Below are positions 26,550 through 35,542 of a stretch of 64,000 bases of DNA, piece after piece. Below the pieces are notes generated by a model. That model had not been told where the DNA came from, did no database searches, and saw nothing but the letters and a program-made list of their open reading frames with translations. Position 1 is the stretch's first letter. Each line of letters begins with the position of its first letter. The translations under genes were made by a program, and so were the position numbers. This stretch comes from Kaustia mangrovi (GTDB lineage: Bacteria; Pseudomonadota; Alphaproteobacteria; Rhizobiales; Im1): positions 310,001 to 374,000 of the forward strand of contig NZ_CP058214.1 in NCBI RefSeq assembly GCF_015482775.1, given 5' to 3'.

Positions 26550-27401
26550 ATGCTCATGACGACCGCGGAGACCCGGAACTCCCCCGCCACGCCGCAGAAT
26601 CTGCCGATCGTGCCCTTTGCCGAAACGCATCTGCCCGGCGCCCTTGCGCTTTCGCAGGCGGTCGGCTGGCCGCACCGGCTGGAGGACTGGGCTCTCATGC
26701 TGTCGGTCTCCGAAGGGGTGGCGGCGCTGGATGGCGACCGGGTGGTCGGCACGGCGTTCTGCACGGTGTTCGGCGATGTGGCCCTCATCAACATGATCAT
26801 CGTCGACAGCGGCATGCGCGGGCGCGGGCTCGGGCGGCGGCTGATGCAGGCTGTGATGGGCATGGCCGGCGACCGCGAGATGCGTCTGGTCGCGACCGAG
26901 GAGGGGCTGCCGCTCTACCGCAAGCTGGGCTTCGCCGTCACGGGACGGATCGCCCAGCATCAGGGGATTGCCGTACCCGCCGAGCCGGCCCTGCCGGTGC
27001 GCGAGGGCGCAGTTGGGGACATGGCGCGTCTGGCGGCGATGGACCGTGCCGCCTCCGGCCTTGCCCGTACCGGGTTGCTGGAGCGGATCGCGGGGCAGGG
27101 GCACGTGCTTGTCGCCGAGGGCGGCTTTGCCCTGCTGCGGGACTTCGGCCGGGGGCACGTTCTGGGCCCCGTCGTGGCCCGCGATCCGGCCACGGCGCGT
27201 GCGCTGATCGCGGCTGGCGCCAGCCGCTGTGCGGGCCGGTTCCTGCGCATCGACCTGCCGGAGGCATGCGGGCTCGGCGATTTCGCGGCCGGTCTGGGCC
27301 TTGCCCATGCCGGTGGCGGGACCGCGATGGCACGCGGCGCGGGGACGCCCGAAGCCAGCGACGTCCACACCTATGCCCTGGTGTCCCAGGCCCTGGGCTG
27401 A
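26550..27401 (+). CDS. double-domain GNAT N-acetyltransferase (paralogue 2)
   Basis: A 283-residue protein. The N-terminal GNAT domain has INMIIVDSGMRGRGLGRRLM (the canonical RGxGxG acetyl-CoA loop) and VATEEGLPLYRKLGF. The second half (GFALLRDFGRGHVLGPVVARD) parallels the C-terminal half of the protein at 23362-24321. The start is ATG 26550 or 26556; AAGG at 26541-26544 favours the first. Divergent from the HAD-oxidase operon, with a 231-base gap holding the promoters. Substrate unknown; an amine or amino acid is likely from the context. Confidence 0.82.
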   Translation: MLMTTAETRNSPATPQNLPIVPFAETHLPGALALSQAVGWPHRLEDWALMLSVSEGVAALDGDRVVGTAFCTVFGDVALINMIIVDSGMRGRGLGRRLMQAVMGMAGDREMRLVATEEGLPLYRKLGFAVTGRIAQHQGIAVPAEPALPVREGAVGDMARLAAMDRAASGLARTGLLERIAGQGHVLVAEGGFALLRDFGRGHVLGPVVARDPATARALIAAGASRCAGRFLRIDLPEACGLGDFAAGLGLAHAGGGTAMARGAGTPEASDVHTYALVSQALG

Positions 27402-27564
27402 TCCCGGCGGGGCGGGAGCGGCATATATGACTGCGCTCTGCCCCAATACAAAAGAATCTGCCGCTCCCCCGGCATGTTTCAGCGCAACGCCATCAGCGAT
27501 GTCGGCAATGGTGGATGGAGCATACCCGCCGTCCAGGCGGCGAAGAGGAGAGAGAACGGCCGAG

Positions 27565-28296
27565 ATGGCGACAGAGACCGCTGTGAAACCGCTGACCGCC
27601 TTTTCCTACGTCACCTTCGATGTTGTTGGCACGCTGATCGACTTCGAGGGCGCCATCAAGTCCGGCCTGGCGCGGATCGCGGAGCGGGCCGGGGTCGAGG
27701 TCGACGGCGAGGCCGCGCTCGCGGTCTATCGCGAGGCGCGCTACGAGCCCGAGGCGGACCGCTATCCCGACGATCTCGGCCGCTGCTACGGCAAGATCGC
27801 CGCCGCGTTCGGCCTGCCGGACAGTGCTGAGAACCGCCGCTTCATGGTCGAGACCGTGGGCGAGGCCGATCCGTTCCCGGACAGCGCGGACGCCATGGCG
27901 CGTCTCAAGGCCCGCTACAGGCTGATCGCGATGACCAATGCCCGCCGCTGGGCGTTCGAGAAATACGAGAAGAAGCTCGGCTTTCCGTTCTGGGCGAGCT
28001 TCACGACCGACGACACCGGAACGGAGAAGCCCGACCCGGCCTTCTTTCACCGGGTCTTTGCGCATGTGGAGCGCGCGGGCGGCAGCAAGGCCGCGATCCT
28101 CCACACGGCGCAGAGCCAGCATCACGATATCGGCATCTCGCGGGAGCTGGGCATGACCAATGCCTGGATCGAGCGGCGCCACGCACAGAAGGGCTACGGC
28201 GCGACCATCGAGCCGGCGCGGTTCACCGAGCCCGACTACCGTTTCGACGCGCTCGCCGACCTGGCCGAGGCGGCCGACCGGGCCTTCGAACGGTAG
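27565..28296 (+). CDS. HAD-family hydrolase (second copy in cluster)
   Basis: A 243-residue HAD enzyme: motif I VTFDVVGTLIDF, motif II IAMTNARRW, motif III Lys in TGTEKPDPAFF, and motif IV in HTAQSQHHDIGISRELGM, where the acidic pair is replaced by HHDIG, leaving one aspartate. The cap domain lies between residues 25 and 95. It precedes the ABC importer by 81 bases and is probably cotranscribed with it. It is only distantly similar to the HAD protein at 25653-26318, so this is not a recent duplication. Confidence 0.85.
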   Translation: MATETAVKPLTAFSYVTFDVVGTLIDFEGAIKSGLARIAERAGVEVDGEAALAVYREARYEPEADRYPDDLGRCYGKIAAAFGLPDSAENRRFMVETVGEADPFPDSADAMARLKARYRLIAMTNARRWAFEKYEKKLGFPFWASFTTDDTGTEKPDPAFFHRVFAHVERAGGSKAAILHTAQSQHHDIGISRELGMTNAWIERRHAQKGYGATIEPARFTEPDYRFDALADLAEAADRAFER

Positions 28297-28377
28297 GACC
28301 AGTTCGCCAACGGGCCCGATACGGCAACAAGAACCGGACGGGCCCCAGTCACAAGAGGGAATGGAGGGAGTACGCAA

Positions 28378-29991
28378 ATGACGAGGAACAGACCGACCAA
28401 CTGGACCGATCGCGACGACGTCATGATCGAGAATGCGATCCGCCGCGGGGCGTCGCGCCGGGATCTCCTGAAAATGCTGATGGCATCGGGTGTCGCGCTT
28501 TCGGCGGGCAGCGGGCTTCTGCTGCGCGCCGACAAGGCCATGGCCGCAACGCCGGTGAGCGGCGGGCACCTGAAGGCGGCCGGCTGGTCCGCCTCGACGG
28601 CGGATACGCTCGACCCGGCCAAGGCATCGCTCTCCACCGACTATGTGCGCTGCACCGCCTTCTACAACCGCCTCACTGTCCTCGACGAGAATGGCGAGGT
28701 GCAGATGGAGCTGGCGGACACGATCGAGACGAGCGACGCCAAGACCTGGCAGATCGGGCTGAAACCCGACATCGCCTTCCATAGCGGCAAGACGCTGAGC
28801 TCGGCCGATGTGGTCTATTCGCTCAAGCGCCATCTCGACAAGAGCGTCGGGTCCAAGGTCAACTCCATCGCCAAGCAGATGGCCGAGATCGAGGCGGTGG
28901 ACGACCTTACCGTCAAGATCGTGCTTGCCGAACCCAATGCCGACCTGCCGACCATCCTGGCGCTGCACCATTTCCTGATCATCGCAGACGGCACGACGGA
29001 TTTCTCCACCGCCAACGGCACCGGCGCCTTCATCTGCGAGACCTTCGAGCCCGGCATACGCTCCATCGCGACGAAGAACCCGAACTATTTCAAGGCGGAG
29101 GGGCCCTATCTCGACAGCTTCGAGTTCTTCGCCATCTCCGACAACAATGCCCGGGTGAACGCGCTGCTTTCGGGCGATATCCAGCTTGCCGGATCGATCA
29201 ATGCGCGCTCCCTGCGGATGCTGGAGGGGCAGTCGCATGTCGAAACCTCGATCACCACGTCGGGCAACTATACCGACCTCAACATCCGCCTCGATCTGGA
29301 CCCCGGCGCCAAGGCCGGCTTCATCGAGGGGATGAAGCATCTGGTGAACCGCGAGGCCATCCAGAAATCCGTCTTGCGCGGACTGGCCGAGATCGGCAAC
29401 GATCAGCCGGTCTCCGCCGCCAACCGCTACCACAATTCCGAGCTGAAGCCGCGCGAGTTCGATCCCGAACGGGCGAAATCGCTGTTCGAGAAGGCCGGCG
29501 TGATGGGCCAGTCCATCCCGATTGTCGCCTCCGAGGCCGCGACCGCGTCCATCGACATGGCCGTTCTGGTGCAGCAGGCCGGTTCCGAGATCGGCATGAC
29601 GTTCGATGTGCAGCGCGTGCCGGCGGATGGCTACTGGTCGAACTACTGGCTGAAGGAGCCGGTGCATTTCGGCAATATCAACCCGCGTCCGACGCCCGAC
29701 ATCCTCTTCTCGCTGCTCTATGCCTCGGATGCGCCGTGGAACGAGAGCCAGTTCAAGTCCGAGGCCTTCGACAGGATGATCGTCGAAGCGCGCGGCCTGC
29801 TCGACGAGGAGAAGCGCAAGGCGATGTACTGGGAGATGCAGGAGATGGTCGCCAATGAGGCTGGCACGGTCATCCCGGCCTACATCTCCGATGTCGACGC
29901 GCTCTCCACCAAGCTGAAGGGGCTGCGTCCCAACCCGTTGGGCGGCATGATGGGCTATTCCTTCGCGGAATATGTCTGGCTGGAAAGCTGA
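28378..29991 (+). CDS. ABC transporter substrate-binding protein, family 5 (peptide/opine type), Tat signal
   Basis: A 537-residue periplasmic receptor. The N-terminus carries a twin-arginine signal (ASRRDLLKML, Arg27-Arg28) and a hydrophobic stretch ending near AMA (about residue 56). The mature part has family-5 landmarks: TLDPAKASLSTDYVRCTAFYNRL and IAFHSGKTLSSADVVYSLKR. GGAGGGAG lies ten bases before the ATG. A hairpin follows the stop. With its neighbours it forms a complete DppABCDF-like importer; the ligand may be an amino-acid derivative rather than a peptide. Confidence 0.92.
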   Translation: MTRNRPTNWTDRDDVMIENAIRRGASRRDLLKMLMASGVALSAGSGLLLRADKAMAATPVSGGHLKAAGWSASTADTLDPAKASLSTDYVRCTAFYNRLTVLDENGEVQMELADTIETSDAKTWQIGLKPDIAFHSGKTLSSADVVYSLKRHLDKSVGSKVNSIAKQMAEIEAVDDLTVKIVLAEPNADLPTILALHHFLIIADGTTDFSTANGTGAFICETFEPGIRSIATKNPNYFKAEGPYLDSFEFFAISDNNARVNALLSGDIQLAGSINARSLRMLEGQSHVETSITTSGNYTDLNIRLDLDPGAKAGFIEGMKHLVNREAIQKSVLRGLAEIGNDQPVSAANRYHNSELKPREFDPERAKSLFEKAGVMGQSIPIVASEAATASIDMAVLVQQAGSEIGMTFDVQRVPADGYWSNYWLKEPVHFGNINPRPTPDILFSLLYASDAPWNESQFKSEAFDRMIVEARGLLDEEKRKAMYWEMQEMVANEAGTVIPAYISDVDALSTKLKGLRPNPLGGMMGYSFAEYVWLES

Positions 29992-30005
29992 TATCGCTGC
30001 CAGGT

Positions 30006-30036
30006 GTCGCCCGCATATGTAAACTGTGCGGGCGAC
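30006..30036 (+). promoter_or_regulatory. intercistronic hairpin after the ABC binding-protein gene
   Basis: Perfect ten-base arms GTCGCCCGCA (30006-30015) and TGCGGGCGAC (30027-30036) with an 11-base loop, 14 bases after the binding-protein stop and before the permease ribosome site. Same placement as the hairpin after the TRAP binding-protein gene; probably sets a higher level of receptor than permease. Confidence 0.6.
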
Positions 30037-30065
30037 CCCGCATCTCTCGAAACGGGGGAGGGGCC

Positions 30066-31025
30066 TTGCTTCGATCCGCAACGACATGGCTGCTTATCGG
30101 CCAAAGGCTGGGGATTGCGCTCATCACGCTGGTGATCGTGTCCTTCGCCGTCTTCTTCGCCACCGAGCTCCTGCCCGGCGATGTGGCCGAGATCCTGCTG
30201 GGCCAGGCCGCCACGCCGGAGGCTGTGGCCGGCCTGCGCGAGGCGATGGGGCTCAACGAGCCCGCGATCCTGCGGTTTCTGGGATGGCTCGGCGGCCTGG
30301 CCACCGGCGATCTGGGCACCTCCTATGTGAACAAGGTCGAGGTCGCCGATCTGCTGGCCGGGCGCCTGGCGAACTCGCTTCGCCTTGCCGGGATCGTCAC
30401 GGCCATCTGCGTGCCCCTGTCCCTGTCGCTCGGCATCGCTGCGGCGATGTGGCGGAACACGCTGTTCGACAGGGCGATATCGGTGATGACCATTTCGGTC
30501 ATCTCGGTTCCAGAGTTCATGGTGGCGACGCTGGCCGTGCTGATCTTCGCGGTCTGGCTCGACTGGCTGCCGGCCCTCAGCTACGGCGTCGATGTCGACA
30601 GCCTCGGCGCGATGCTGCGCGCCTATGCGATGCCGGTGATCACGCTCAGCTTCGTCGTCTCAGCCCAGATGATCCGCATGACCCGCGCGGCGGTGATCGA
30701 GACGATCAACACGCCCTATGTGGAGATGGCGCTGCTCAAGGGGGCCTCGCGTGCCCGCATGGTGCTGGTCCACGCGCTGCCCAACGCGCTCGGACCGATC
30801 GCCAATGCGGTGGCACTGTCGCTGTCCTATCTCGTGGGCGGGGTGATCATCGTCGAGACGGTGTTCAACTATCCCGGCGTCGCCAAGCTGATGGTCGATG
30901 CGGTCTCCACCCGCGACCTGCCGCTGATCCAGTCCTGCGCGATGATCTTCTGCGTGAGCTATCTGAGCCTGATCACGCTCGCCGACATGATCGCCATCCT
31001 CTCCAATCCGAGGTTGCGCCATTGA
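30066..31025 (+). CDS. ABC transporter permease, DppB type
   Basis: A 319-residue inner-membrane subunit. The first helix is LGIALITLVIVSFAVFFATELLPGDVAEIL, followed by the LREAMGLNEPAILRFLGWLGG periplasmic segment of DppB proteins. The cytoplasmic EAA-like loop is VEMALLKGASRARMVLVHALPNALGPI. The start is TTG 30066 after GGGGGAGGGG. Its TGA overlaps the TTG of the next gene. Confidence 0.92.
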   Translation: MLRSATTWLLIGQRLGIALITLVIVSFAVFFATELLPGDVAEILLGQAATPEAVAGLREAMGLNEPAILRFLGWLGGLATGDLGTSYVNKVEVADLLAGRLANSLRLAGIVTAICVPLSLSLGIAAAMWRNTLFDRAISVMTISVISVPEFMVATLAVLIFAVWLDWLPALSYGVDVDSLGAMLRAYAMPVITLSFVVSAQMIRMTRAAVIETINTPYVEMALLKGASRARMVLVHALPNALGPIANAVALSLSYLVGGVIIVETVFNYPGVAKLMVDAVSTRDLPLIQSCAMIFCVSYLSLITLADMIAILSNPRLRH

Positions 31026-31891
31026 CCGCTCCCGAAACCCCGACCGCCCGCCGTCTTCGCCTGCCGTTCCGCGGCGACAGGGCCTATGCCTTCAACTGGA
31101 TCGGCCGCATCGGCTTGTGCATCATCCTGTTCTGGGCGGTGATCGCCGTCATAGGCCAGTGGATCGCCCCGTATCCCGTCGGCAAGATCGTCGGATGGGA
31201 CTATTTCGCCCCGGTGAGCCGTGAATTCTGGATGGGAACGGACTATCTCGGCCGGGACATCTTCTCCCGCGTCCTGATGGGCGCGCGCTATACGGTCGGA
31301 ATCGCGCTGGCTGCGGTCACGCTGGCGGTGACCGCCGGCGTGATCCTGGGCATGATCGCCGCCGTGGCGGGCGGCTGGTTCGACATGCTCCTGTCGCGTT
31401 TCCTGGACGCGTTCAACGGCATACCGTCGCTGCTCTTCGGGCTTGTCGTCGTGGCCGCCGTGGGCTCGTCGATCCCGGTTCTGGTGCTGACGCTGGCGGC
31501 GATCTACATGCCGGGCGCGTACCGCTTCGCACGGGCCCTGGCGGTCAATGTCAACGCGATGGATTTCGTTACCGTGGCGCGGGCACGCGGCGAGCGCACC
31601 TCCTATCTGATCGCGTGCGAGATCCTTCCCAATATCCTCGGCCCCGTCCTGGCCGATCTGGGGCTGCGCTTCGTCTTCATCGTGCTGGTGCTCTCCGGGC
31701 TGTCCTTCCTGGGGCTCGGCGTCCAGCCGCCCCATGCCGACTGGGGCGCCCTGGTGCGCGAGAACATCGAGGGGCTCAGCCTCGGCGCGCCGGCGGTGAT
31801 ATTCCCGTCGATCGCCATCGCGTCGCTGACCATCTCGGTCAACATGTTCATCGACAACCTGCCCACCAAGATCCGCGACAGGAGCGATTAG
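31022..31891 (+). CDS. ABC transporter permease, DppC type
   Basis: A 289-residue partner permease. The N-terminal helix is IGLCIILFWAVIAVIGQWIAPY, then FWMGTDYLGRDIFSRVLMGARYTVGIAL, a hallmark of DppC proteins. The EAA loop is VTVARARGERTSYLIACEILPN. The start is TTG 31022, embedded in the upstream stop (TTGA), and its stop touches the ATG of the ATPase gene, so the three genes are translationally coupled. Confidence 0.92.
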   Translation: MTAPETPTARRLRLPFRGDRAYAFNWIGRIGLCIILFWAVIAVIGQWIAPYPVGKIVGWDYFAPVSREFWMGTDYLGRDIFSRVLMGARYTVGIALAAVTLAVTAGVILGMIAAVAGGWFDMLLSRFLDAFNGIPSLLFGLVVVAAVGSSIPVLVLTLAAIYMPGAYRFARALAVNVNAMDFVTVARARGERTSYLIACEILPNILGPVLADLGLRFVFIVLVLSGLSFLGLGVQPPHADWGALVRENIEGLSLGAPAVIFPSIAIASLTISVNMFIDNLPTKIRDRSD

Positions 31892-33556
31892 ATGACCGGC
31901 ACTCCTCTCGTCTCCGTCCGAGATCTCAGGATCGGCGCCACGACCGACGCCGGCCGCAAGGTGGAGATTATCCGCGGCGTCGGCTTCGACATCGCGCCGG
32001 GAGAGATTCTCGCCCTGATCGGTGAATCCGGGTCCGGCAAGACCACCATCGCACTGTCGCTGATGGGGCATGCGCGAACCGGTTGCGCCATCGAGGCCGG
32101 CACGATCCGTGTGGGCCAGAACGATGTCGCCGCCATGTCGGAGACGCAGCGCGCCGGCCTGCGCGGGACACAGGTGTCCTACGTGCCGCAATCGGCGGCG
32201 GCGGCCTTCAATCCGTCGAAGCGGATCATCGACCAGGTGATCGAGGTCACGGCCATTCACAAGCTCATGCCCCGCCGCGAGGCGGAGGCGCGCGCCCGCG
32301 AGCTCTTCCGCGCCCTGGCGCTGCCCGACCCGGACACTATCGGGCAGCGCTATCCGCATCAGGTGTCGGGCGGGCAGCTGCAGCGCCTGTCGGCGGCCAT
32401 GGCGCTGATCGGCGATCCGGAGCTGGTGATCTTCGACGAGCCGACCACGGCGCTCGACGTGACCACCCAGATCGAGGTGCTGCTCGCCTTCCGCTCGGTC
32501 ATGGAGAAGTCCCGCATGGCCGGGGTCTATGTCAGCCACGACCTTGCCGTCGTGGCGCAGATCGCCGACCGAATCCTGGTTCTGAAGAACGGCGAGGTCC
32601 AGGAGGAGGGCACGACCGAGCAGATCCTGCACGCGCCGCGCCATCCCTATACGAAGGAGCTCATCGCCGCCTTCGAGCCGGTGCCCCATGTACCGGCCGA
32701 GGGAGAGGCGCAGGCCGACGAAACGCCGATCCTCGATATCGACGGTCTTTGCGCCGGCTATGGCCCGCTCACCGACGGTGTGCCGGTGTCGTCGGTCCTG
32801 AAGGATGTGAGCTTCAAGCTGGAACGCGGGCGCAATCTCGGTGTGATCGGCGAAAGCGGGTCCGGAAAGTCGACGCTCGCGCGCTCGATTGCCGGCATCC
32901 TGCCCGCCTATCGCGGCGCGGTGCGTCTCGACGGGCAGGAGATGGCACCCGCCTTGCACGCGCGCAGCGAGACACAGCTTCGCCGTGTCCAGATCGTCTT
33001 CCAGCTGGCCGACACGGCGCTCAACCCGGCCCATTCGATCGGCACGATCATCGGCAGGCCGCTGCGCTTCTATCACGGGATGCGCGGGTCGCGGCGCGAG
33101 GCGCGGGTGATCGAACTGCTCGACATGGTGCGTCTGCCGGCCGCCCTGCGCCACCGGCTGCCTTCGGAATTGTCCGGCGGGCAGAAGCAGCGGGTCAATC
33201 TGGCCCGCGCATTGGCCGCCGAGCCGGAACTGATCCTGTGCGACGAGATCACCTCGGCGCTCGATACGGTCGTGGCCGCCGCGATCCTCGATCTGCTCAA
33301 GGAGCTGCAGGGCGAGCTCCGTCTCAGCTACATGTTCATCAGCCACGACCTCTCCACGGTCGAGGCGATCTGCGACGATGTCCTGGTGATGTACAAGGGC
33401 GAGCTGGTCGAGGCGCTGCCGGCGGCGCGGATGTCGAGCGAGGCGAAGCATCCCTATTCCAGGCTGCTGATCTCGTCGGTGCCGCAGCTCGACACCGGCT
33501 GGCTGGCCGGGCTGGAGCAGGATCCCGAACTCGTCGCCCAGTTCGCGCAGCGATGA
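31892..33556 (+). CDS. fused DppD-DppF ABC ATPase
   Basis: A 554-residue protein with two complete ATPase domains, fusing the two usual subunits. Domain 1: Walker A GESGSGKT at residues 44-51, signature VSGGQLQRLS, Walker B LVIFDEPTTALD. Domain 2: GESGSGKST, LSGGQKQRVNLARAL, LILCDEITSALD. Domain 1 ends in the oligopeptide-type HPYTKELIAAF segment. The fused form is common for opine/peptide importers of alphaproteobacteria. Ends four bases before the convergent Lrp gene. Confidence 0.93.
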   Translation: MTGTPLVSVRDLRIGATTDAGRKVEIIRGVGFDIAPGEILALIGESGSGKTTIALSLMGHARTGCAIEAGTIRVGQNDVAAMSETQRAGLRGTQVSYVPQSAAAAFNPSKRIIDQVIEVTAIHKLMPRREAEARARELFRALALPDPDTIGQRYPHQVSGGQLQRLSAAMALIGDPELVIFDEPTTALDVTTQIEVLLAFRSVMEKSRMAGVYVSHDLAVVAQIADRILVLKNGEVQEEGTTEQILHAPRHPYTKELIAAFEPVPHVPAEGEAQADETPILDIDGLCAGYGPLTDGVPVSSVLKDVSFKLERGRNLGVIGESGSGKSTLARSIAGILPAYRGAVRLDGQEMAPALHARSETQLRRVQIVFQLADTALNPAHSIGTIIGRPLRFYHGMRGSRREARVIELLDMVRLPAALRHRLPSELSGGQKQRVNLARALAAEPELILCDEITSALDTVVAAAILDLLKELQGELRLSYMFISHDLSTVEAICDDVLVMYKGELVEALPAARMSSEAKHPYSRLLISSVPQLDTGWLAGLEQDPELVAQFAQR

Positions 33557-33560
33557 TCGC

Positions 33561-34055
33561 TCAGTCGTCTCCCGTGAACAGCCGGGTCAGCGGTAGCTGC
33601 GTCTTGGCGAAGGGGGTCTTCATCACGACGAAGCTGAAATAGCGGTCGATCCCGATGTCGCGGTCGATCAGCGCCTCGATGATCGTCTGGTAGTCGACGA
33701 TGCCGGCGGTGACGAACTTGGCGAGATAGTCGTAGCCGCCGGAAACCAGATGGCATTCGACGCAGCTGTCGATCTTTTCCAGTGCTTCCTGAAAACGGGC
33801 GAAATCGATCTGGCGATGGTTCTTGAGCGTGAATTCGGTAAACACGGTCAGTGTCTCGCCGAGCTTGGCCACGTCGATCTGTGCCGAATATCCGATGATG
33901 TAGCCGGCCTGCTGGAGCTTCTTGACCCGCATCAGGCACGGCGAGGGCGACAGATGCACGAGCTCGGCCAGTTCCACGTTGGTGATCCGGCCGTTGCGCT
34001 GCAATTCGGCAAGGATCCTGACGTCGATCCGGTCGAGTTTCATGCGGTTGTTCAT
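33561..34055 (-). CDS. Lrp/AsnC-family transcriptional regulator
   Basis: A 164-residue regulator with N-terminal HTH (MKLDRIDVRILAELQRNGRI; ELAELVHLSPSPCLMRVKKL) and a RAM ligand domain (VTAGIVDYQTIIEALIDRD). ATG 34055 starts at the HTH; an upstream in-frame extension is unnecessary. It is divergent from the oxidase at 34217 with a 161-base gap and convergent with the importer, so it probably senses an amino-acid-like ligand and controls the surrounding catabolic genes. Confidence 0.9.
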   Translation of the reverse strand: MNNRMKLDRIDVRILAELQRNGRITNVELAELVHLSPSPCLMRVKKLQQAGYIIGYSAQIDVAKLGETLTVFTEFTLKNHRQIDFARFQEALEKIDSCVECHLVSGGYDYLAKFVTAGIVDYQTIIEALIDRDIGIDRYFSFVVMKTPFAKTQLPLTRLFTGDD

Positions 34056-34216
34056 CGGTTCGTCCCTTCGATCCGGCGAAGTGTACCCCTTATGCGACAG
34101 GGCGACCGGACTGCCAAGCCGGCACTGTTCGACATGAAATGCCGTCTTTCGCCCGTCGTGCGGAAGATGTGTCCGGTGCGGGCCGGATAGAGTTGCCCAA
34201 ACCATCGGAGACCGCC

Positions 34217-35542
34217 ATGCCCGCGCCCCTCATGCCCATCGAGACCGCCGCCCGCATTCCCGCCGAGGCGGACTGCGTCGTCATCGGCGCCGGTATCGTC
34301 GGCGTCAGCGCCGCCTACTGGCTGGCGCGGGCCGGGCAGCGGGTCGTGCTTCTGGAAAAGGGGCGGGTCGGCGCCGAGCAGTCCAGCCGCAATTGGGGCT
34401 GGTGCCGCCAGCAGAACCGGGATGCGCGGGAACTGCCGCTCGCCACACGCAGCCTCGCTCTGTGGGAGGAGATGACCGCCGATATCGGCGAGGATCTGGG
34501 CTTTCGCCGGTGCGGGCTGCTCTATCTCTCCGACGACGAGGCCGAGATCGAGGGGTGGGCGGACTGGGGCCGTTTCGCGCGCGGCGAGGGGGTCGATACG
34601 CGCATGATCGGCCCGGCGGAGGCCGCCGAGCGCGGCGCGGCCACCGGGAAGGGCTGGAAGGGCGGCGTCTGGTCGCCCAGCGACGGCACCGCCGATCCCT
34701 CCCGTGCCGCGCCGCTGATCGCCAGGGGCGTCATGCGCCATGGCGGCATCGTCGTGCAGTCTTGCGCAGCGCGCGGCATCGAAACCTCCGCCGGCGCCGT
34801 CTCGGGTGTCGTCACGGAGGCGGGTACCATCCGCACGCGCAACGCGGTGCTTGCGGGCGGGGCCTGGGCGGCGAGCTTCCTGCATCAGCTCGGGATCGGG
34901 TTCCCCCAGGCCTCGGTGCGCAGTTCCATCCTGTCGGTCGCGCCGGGGGCCGACGGTCTGCCCGCCGCCCTGCACACGGCCGGTGTCTCGGTGACAAGGC
35001 GCGGCGATGGCGGCCATACATTGGCGATCTCGGGATATGCCAGTCTCGATCCGACCCAGGGGGCGCTGAGCGGCGCCCGGCATTTCCTTCCCATGTTCGC
35101 CAAGCGCTGGCGGTCGCTGAGGCCGGGCGGGCTGCAGGCCTGGCGCGCCGGCTTCGAAACCCGCCATATCTGGGCGTTGGACCGCGAAACCCCTATGGAG
35201 CGCACGCGCATCCTCGACCCGCGCCCTTCCGCGTGGCTGGTGGACAAGACCCTGTCCCGCGCCCGCCGCCTCCTGCCTGCGCTGAAGCCGTTGCCGGTAC
35301 AGGCGCAGTGGGCCGGCTATATCGACAGCACGCCCGACGGAGTGCCGGTGATCGATACCGATATCGGCCTGCCCGGCCTGACGCTGGCGGCGGGCCTGTC
35401 GGGCCATGGCTTCGGCATCGGACCGGGGGTGGGCCATCTCGTCGCCGATCTGATCCTCGGGCGCGAACCGATCACCGCGACCGCACAATACCGCCTCGAC
35501 CGGTTCTCCGGTCGCCAGTGGGGCAAGGTGGCGGAGTTCTAG
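34217..35542 (+). CDS. DAO-family FAD-dependent oxidoreductase (HcnC/OoxB-like subunit candidate 1)
   Basis: A 441-residue flavoprotein: ADCVVIGAGIVGVSAAYWLA (FAD site, about residues 17-36), the SSRNWGWCRQQNRD loop, and the C-terminal flavin signature GLTLAAGLSGHGFGIGPGVGHLV. Such proteins oxidise sarcosine, D-amino acids, opines or hydroxyproline, alone or with ferredoxin-like and HcnB-like partners; both partner genes lie downstream at 41.8-43.5 kb. ATG 34217 follows CGGAGA; an in-frame ATG at 34139 is less likely. Its stop is interlocked with that of the next, convergent gene. Confidence 0.88.
   Translation: MPAPLMPIETAARIPAEADCVVIGAGIVGVSAAYWLARAGQRVVLLEKGRVGAEQSSRNWGWCRQQNRDARELPLATRSLALWEEMTADIGEDLGFRRCGLLYLSDDEAEIEGWADWGRFARGEGVDTRMIGPAEAAERGAATGKGWKGGVWSPSDGTADPSRAAPLIARGVMRHGGIVVQSCAARGIETSAGAVSGVVTEAGTIRTRNAVLAGGAWAASFLHQLGIGFPQASVRSSILSVAPGADGLPAALHTAGVSVTRRGDGGHTLAISGYASLDPTQGALSGARHFLPMFAKRWRSLRPGGLQAWRAGFETRHIWALDRETPMERTRILDPRPSAWLVDKTLSRARRLLPALKPLPVQAQWAGYIDSTPDGVPVIDTDIGLPGLTLAAGLSGHGFGIGPGVGHLVADLILGREPITATAQYRLDRFSGRQWGKVAEF

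Noticed and set aside
24522-27401. A long rightward open frame of about 960 codons spanning the amine oxidase, HAD and GNAT genes
   Set aside because: Only its last part (26550 onward) is a real GNAT gene; the rest is antisense to the leftward oxidase and HAD genes.
30959-33451. A leftward frame of about 830 codons opposite the ABC permease and ATPase genes
   Set aside because: Antisense shadow; no ribosome site or domain.
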